A stretch of DNA of 10,423 nucleotides from AB-137-C09 sp964645625 (GTDB taxonomy: Bacteria; Pseudomonadota; Zetaproteobacteria; Mariprofundales; Mariprofundaceae). The stretch covers positions 1 through 10,423 of the forward strand of contig CAZYAI010000067.1 of NCBI GenBank assembly GCA_964645625.1, given 5' to 3'. The notes beneath the pieces are model-generated. The model was given only the letters and a program-made list of their open reading frames with translations. It did no database searches and had not been told where the DNA came from. Made by a program: the position numbers and the translations under genes. Numbering within the stretch: the stretch's first letter is position 1; each line of letters opens with the position of its first letter. Positions 7,778 through 10,423 of the stretch are shown here, piece after piece.

Positions 7778-7796
7778 GCGATAGAATATCGTTGCG
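7778..7796. repeat. 19-bp dispersed repeat, copy 2
   Basis: The second exact copy of GCGATAGAATATCGTTGCG, in the same orientation and 576 bases from the first. It sits 47 bases past the stop codon of paralogue B. The spacing is close to the offset of about 550 bases between the two paralogous genes, so gene and repeat may have been duplicated as one unit. Confidence 0.7.
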
Positions 7797-7842
7797 ACAG
7801 CGCGTTAAAACGAAATAAACTGTATTTCTTAGAATTTCGAAC

Positions 7843-8193
7843 CTAATCGGGTCTGGAAATCTTTTTAAACAACGAGCTTTCCAAAAAGGTATAGATACCG
7901 CAAGAGAAAAACCAAGCTATAGCAAAAAAGTCTCTTGCTTTGTTACCGCCCGAATCCATAAATTGTAATGACACTGCTAATGTATTAATTAGACATATTA
8001 ATACAATAGTCATTTTACTCTGTTGAATATATAAACGCATCAACCAATCAATGCGGCAAACTACAATCTGCATAATTATCATAAAAGAACCAATAACCCA
8101 TATATGAGCTGAGAAAAAAAACTGGGGAAGTATAATAATACCGAGTAATAATGTACGATGATAATAAGTTGATTTATTTATTTTATCTATCAT
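7843..8193 (-). CDS. small four-helix membrane protein, paralogue B
   Basis: This 116-aa product has four hydrophobic stretches (about 12-28, 31-50, 60-78, 87-105) and the same pattern as paralogue A: YYHR, G-x-I-x-LP, W, VVC-x-x-D-x-LMR-x-Y, IN, VS, D...WF and E-x-S with a basic tail. By eye about a third of positions are identical, so the duplication is old. No enzyme motif is visible. The start is the ATG at 8191-8193; the sequence before it ends in an ATGA overlap (FPSLQ-stop). It ends in TAG and the frame stays open for about 50 codons afterwards, which may be chance. IS3-type orfA debris lies just upstream. An orphan immunity role is inferred from context only. Confidence 0.75.
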   Translation of the reverse strand: MIDKINKSTYYHRTLLLGIIILPQFFFSAHIWVIGSFMIIMQIVVCRIDWLMRLYIQQSKMTIVLICLINTLAVSLQFMDSGGNKARDFFAIAWFFSCGIYTFLESSLFKKISRPD

Positions 8194-8239
8194 TGCAATG
8201 ATGGAAACTGTTGAGGTATTTGTATCAATAGTACATACC

Positions 8240-8399
8240 CACTAATGATGCATGATCAATCAACTGTTTCTCCCACTTGTTAATTTAGGTGCTATGAACA
8301 ACGATACTCCGACGATAACTCGGCTACCGTTTTCTGCCCTTTAATCGCTTCTATAACAATGCGAGCTTTCTCATTCTTGCTGTATTGTTTTTGTGCCAT
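8240..8399 (-). pseudogene. decayed IS3-family transposase orfA
   Basis: From ATG at 8397 the strand reads MAQKQYSKNEKARIVIEAIK and then GQKTVAELSSEY, typical of the N-terminal helix-turn-helix protein of IS3-family elements. The frame then breaks and stops (TAG at 8292-8294). In another frame the match resumes as a degenerate VHS, T, a stop in place of Q, then INKWEKQLIDHASLV, which is the usual VHPTQI-x-WK continuation. So there is at least one frameshift and one nonsense change. GGAG six bases before the ATG and a TATAAT at 8425-8430 remain. The orfB integrase is absent from this position. It is a dead IS fragment between two accessory genes. Confidence 0.8.
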
Positions 8400-8424
8400 A
8401 CTTCGCTCCATTTTTAGACGAGAA

Positions 8425-8430
8425 ATTATA
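8425..8430 (-). promoter_or_regulatory. TATAAT -10 box of the IS remnant
   Basis: A perfect TATAAT on the minus strand lies 25 bases before the orfA ATG. No good -35 hexamer stands 16-18 bases upstream. If active it would read into the orfA remnant and possibly the membrane-protein genes beyond. Confidence 0.45.
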
Positions 8431-8510
8431 CCTCTTGTTTATCTTATTACCCATCTTATTTATGGGATCCAGTATAGTGTTATAAGAAAGGTAGAGGATA
8501 CCATTGTAAA

Positions 8511-8999
8511 ATGATAACCAAAACAGCATACAGGCTAATTCCTATTCTACTATTTGTAGGAGGTAACTTATATTCGGGTATATTTGAAGGAGGCGTGTAT
8601 ATTTTTTATGCTCGGTTTATCTCCCTTTTATCAAATGATATAACAATATATATCGTTATAGGAGGGTTTGTTTGTTTGTACCCATTATGTTTAGAGACAC
8701 GTTTTAATTATGAAAGCGTACGTTTTATTTTCATGGTCTTATGCTTTTATTTGATACAAGAGATTTTATATCATGCTTGCTTTCTTGTGTTAATAACTAA
8801 TGATGAAATTTTCAACTCAAGAGTTGGTTATATTCCCTATTCGATACTATATTTTTTCCTTGTGCAAATGCTTCTTCGTTTATCTAAAATAACAACATGT
8901 AATATATTTAGAGGTAATTTAATAGTGCTTATGTGCGTATGGGCTTCTTTACTTAGAGATATGAACTTATTAACCAACAATCCATACAGTAATACATAA
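8511..8999 (+). CDS. hypothetical integral membrane protein
   Basis: Not recognised. The 162-aa AT-rich frame encodes about four or five transmembrane stretches (roughly 8-22, 44-60, 70-95, 106-122, 133-148), with the only clearly polar parts in short loops and the tail (NNPYSNT). It contains no catalytic motif that I can name. GAGG stands about 13 bases before the ATG, further than ideal, so expression is uncertain. It is the only plus-strand gene in the accessory right half, convergent with the Rhs immunity gene. It could be another immunity or accessory gene or a stray acquired gene. Confidence 0.55.
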   Translation: MITKTAYRLIPILLFVGGNLYSGIFEGGVYIFYARFISLLSNDITIYIVIGGFVCLYPLCLETRFNYESVRFIFMVLCFYLIQEILYHACFLVLITNDEIFNSRVGYIPYSILYFFLVQMLLRLSKITTCNIFRGNLIVLMCVWASLLRDMNLLTNNPYSNT

Positions 9000-9051
9000 C
9001 GCTATTTTTTCTTTTACTCTTGCCTCATCATATCAATAGCCTAGCAAAATT

Positions 9052-9068
9052 CGCACTGGAAAAGTGCG
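9052..9068. terminator. hairpin between convergent genes, possible terminator
   Basis: CGCACT and AGTGCG form a perfect 6-bp stem around GGAAA, lying between the ends of the plus-strand membrane gene and the minus-strand immunity gene. The flanks are T-rich but lack a clean U-tract on either strand (AATTTTG on the minus side), so efficiency is doubtful. Confidence 0.4.
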
Positions 9069-9145
9069 TTGTTAAAGTTTCTTCCTGCGCCACTGATTTA
9101 ATTGTCGTTTTTGCAGTATATTGTCAATTAATCTTCGATATTAAA

Positions 9146-9562
9146 TCACTCCCAATGTTCGACTAAAATATAGTAAATAATTTTATCGCCTCTTATAAGA
9201 AAAAAACCAGCTCTACCCGAAGAACCTAAAAAATTAGTTGTCTTCGGATAAAAAGGGCTATATTCCAGATGTCGAAAATAATAAATACAATCACCATTTT
9301 TAACTTCCTTACTGAAGGTCTCCCATAGACCTTTAGTAAATTTATATTTAAATGTTTTATGTTTACCAAACATAATTATTGTTACAGCTTTTCCTTTTTC
9401 AATATCATTAATACTTAAAGGTTTAGAAAAAAAGATGCTCTTCTCCTTAAAGACTTTGTTTTTCAGGTTTGATATATCACACCCAGTTGAATATGTTGGG
9501 TTAAGTATTGAAAAAAAAATCATTATAAGTGCATACGTATAATAGTAAAGATGCACCTTCAT
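9146..9562 (-). CDS. putative exported immunity protein of the Rhs toxin
   Basis: The 138-aa product has no family that I recognise. Its ATG overlaps the TGA of the Rhs gene as ATGA, which implies translational coupling, the standard layout of a toxin and its immunity gene. Residues 1-25 form a signal peptide: a short basic start, a hydrophobic YALIMIFFSIL core and a TYS cleavage site. Cys28 right after it makes a weak lipobox (STGC) possible, though the expected Leu or Val at -3 is missing. Only one other Cys (92) is present, so an extracytoplasmic disulphide is possible. The mature part is polar, Lys- and Phe-rich, with GLWETFSKEVKNGDCIYYF and an FFLIRGDKIIYYI strand near the end. Export suggests the toxin is neutralised in the periplasm or at the envelope; this is inferred from position, not similarity. 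Confidence 0.75.
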   Translation of the reverse strand: MKVHLYYYTYALIMIFFSILNPTYSTGCDISNLKNKVFKEKSIFFSKPLSINDIEKGKAVTIIMFGKHKTFKYKFTKGLWETFSKEVKNGDCIYYFRHLEYSPFYPKTTNFLGSSGRAGFFLIRGDKIIYYILVEHWE

Positions 9563-10423
9563 TGTTGAATCGCCCTAACAGAGCTATGATTAAGTCGATA
9601 TGGCTCATTAAAATATTTAAACATAAAGTCATTGGTAAACTCAATAGCTGGCTTTTCATATTTTCCAAGTGTCATTATATATTGGGCCTTGTTTACAGTT
9701 GGCTGTGTTGTGTGAAATATCTCATGAACCAAAACACGATCAATACTAAATGGGTAATATTTACCATCATATTTCTTGAAGTATTCATCTGCTAAATTAT
9801 CTTGGCCTTTAGATAGCCAGCGGTTTTCCAGGCTCGAGGGGAAAGTCGTTAAATATTCCATATTCAGAACCTTTGGGTTAAATGTTATTTTGGAGCCAAG
9901 TGAGTTGCTATAATGATCACTGGCAGCATCCACGCTCAAACTAAGGGCGCCTACTTTTTTTTCAATTGCCATGATTTCTGGATATGTTCTCAATTTATTA
10001 AAGTGATTAAAATAAATTGAATTTGTTGAAGCTCCAGCAATAGGTTGCTCTGGATTAATGGCATTCGTATATCCCATTTGACTGGTTCCAACCCAAGTTA
10101 CTGGTCTGTGAATAGTAGGTAGTGAATAGCCTCCACCCCCTCCCCCAAAGCCAAAAAATCTTCCTATTGCACGTCCAGCATTATTTATACCATGTGCAGT
10201 CCCCGTACCAATATCTCCGAGAAAGCTCCCCATGTTTCGCAATGCGGCACTAGCTTGTCCTATAGTAGGTAGAGAGCCTCCTTGACTCGGCGTAACTTCT
10301 ACCCCTACTCCTCCATTGCCATTTGCAGGAGAATTGCCATTAACAATCAACACTTCATGCCCACTAGGATCGGTATAAGCCAACGGATTATTCAACACAT
10401 ACGCTGAACTCGGGGTCTGACCT
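9559..10423 (-). CDS. Rhs/YD-repeat toxin, C-terminal end with zincin domain (5' partial)
   Basis: The frame is open to the right window edge; 287 residues are visible. It begins at the end of an Rhs core: YVLNNPLAYTDPSGHE (8-23) is the conserved junction after which the variable toxin domain starts. A low-complexity linker follows, with a GGGGGG run and two SLPTI motifs, then a polymorphic C-terminal domain. Its core VLVHEIFHTTQP contains HEIFH (233-237), the zinc-binding and catalytic HExxH of metallopeptidases. Downstream E256 and E261 in YEKPAIEFTND are candidates for the third ligand, and EPYR (273-276) follows. The order recalls Peptidase_M91-like zincins found in polymorphic toxins and effectors; that assignment is tentative. 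It is probably a contact-delivered (T6SS or similar) antibacterial protease. The stop overlaps the immunity gene start. Confidence 0.85.
   Translation of the reverse strand, partial: GQTPSSAYVLNNPLAYTDPSGHEVLIVNGNSPANGNGGVGVEVTPSQGGSLPTIGQASAALRNMGSFLGDIGTGTAHGINNAGRAIGRFFGFGGGGGGYSLPTIHRPVTWVGTSQMGYTNAINPEQPIAGASTNSIYFNHFNKLRTYPEIMAIEKKVGALSLSVDAASDHYSNSLGSKITFNPKVLNMEYLTTFPSSLENRWLSKGQDNLADEYFKKYDGKYYPFSIDRVLVHEIFHTTQPTVNKAQYIMTLGKYEKPAIEFTNDFMFKYFNEPYRLNHSSVRAIQQ

Noticed and set aside
7202..7796. CRISPR array from the repeated 19-mer
   Set aside because: There are only two copies 576 bases apart with genes between them, no regular spacers and no cas genes.
9052..9068. Strong bidirectional terminator
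   Set aside because: The stem is good, but neither side has a proper U-tract, so it is listed only as possible.
9529..9795. 88-codon plus-strand frame across the Rhs/immunity junction
   Set aside because: It runs antisense to the HEIFH-bearing toxin domain and the signal peptide of the immunity gene, both better supported.

Overview
The window looks like chromosomal DNA of a gammaproteobacterium. The evidence is a Shine-Dalgarno-led gene set, a class I leucine-pathway gene under ribosome-mediated attenuation, a bacterial alpha-2-macroglobulin and an Rhs locus. The GTAGGTTGGGT...AAACCCAAC type repeats recall Thiothrix-like or other sulfur-oxidising gammaproteobacteria, but that is only an impression. 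The left 7 kb has balanced base composition and reads as core genome. The right 3 kb is visibly AT-rich, repeat-laden and holds IS debris, which fits acquired accessory DNA.

Bases 1-251 are non-coding: a 97-bp REP-like inverted-repeat pair, then a 77-bp imperfect palindrome behind leuA. Bases 252-1796 (minus) are leuA, 2-isopropylmalate synthase. Between leuA and the next gene lies a complete leucine attenuator: promoter, Leu-rich leader peptide, an antiterminator pairing and an intrinsic terminator. Bases 2176-7047 (plus) are a very large alpha-2-macroglobulin with signal peptide, bait-like segment and intact CIEQ thioester.

From 7048 rightward come repeats (a REP-like copy; a 19-bp repeat present twice) and two tandem paralogous four-helix membrane proteins on the minus strand. 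Next are a decayed IS3-type orfA, an orphan membrane protein on the plus strand, and the 3' end of an Rhs/YD-repeat toxin gene entering from the right edge. The Rhs C-terminal domain carries an HEIFH zincin motif. Its stop codon overlaps, by ATGA, the start of a small exported protein that is very probably its immunity partner.

The right third therefore reads as an Rhs toxin/immunity locus with a downstream tail of probable orphan immunity genes and broken fragments. The most novel candidates are the Rhs zincin with its exported immunity protein, the paralogous membrane protein pair, and the fully readable leu attenuator, whose leader peptide may be leaderless.
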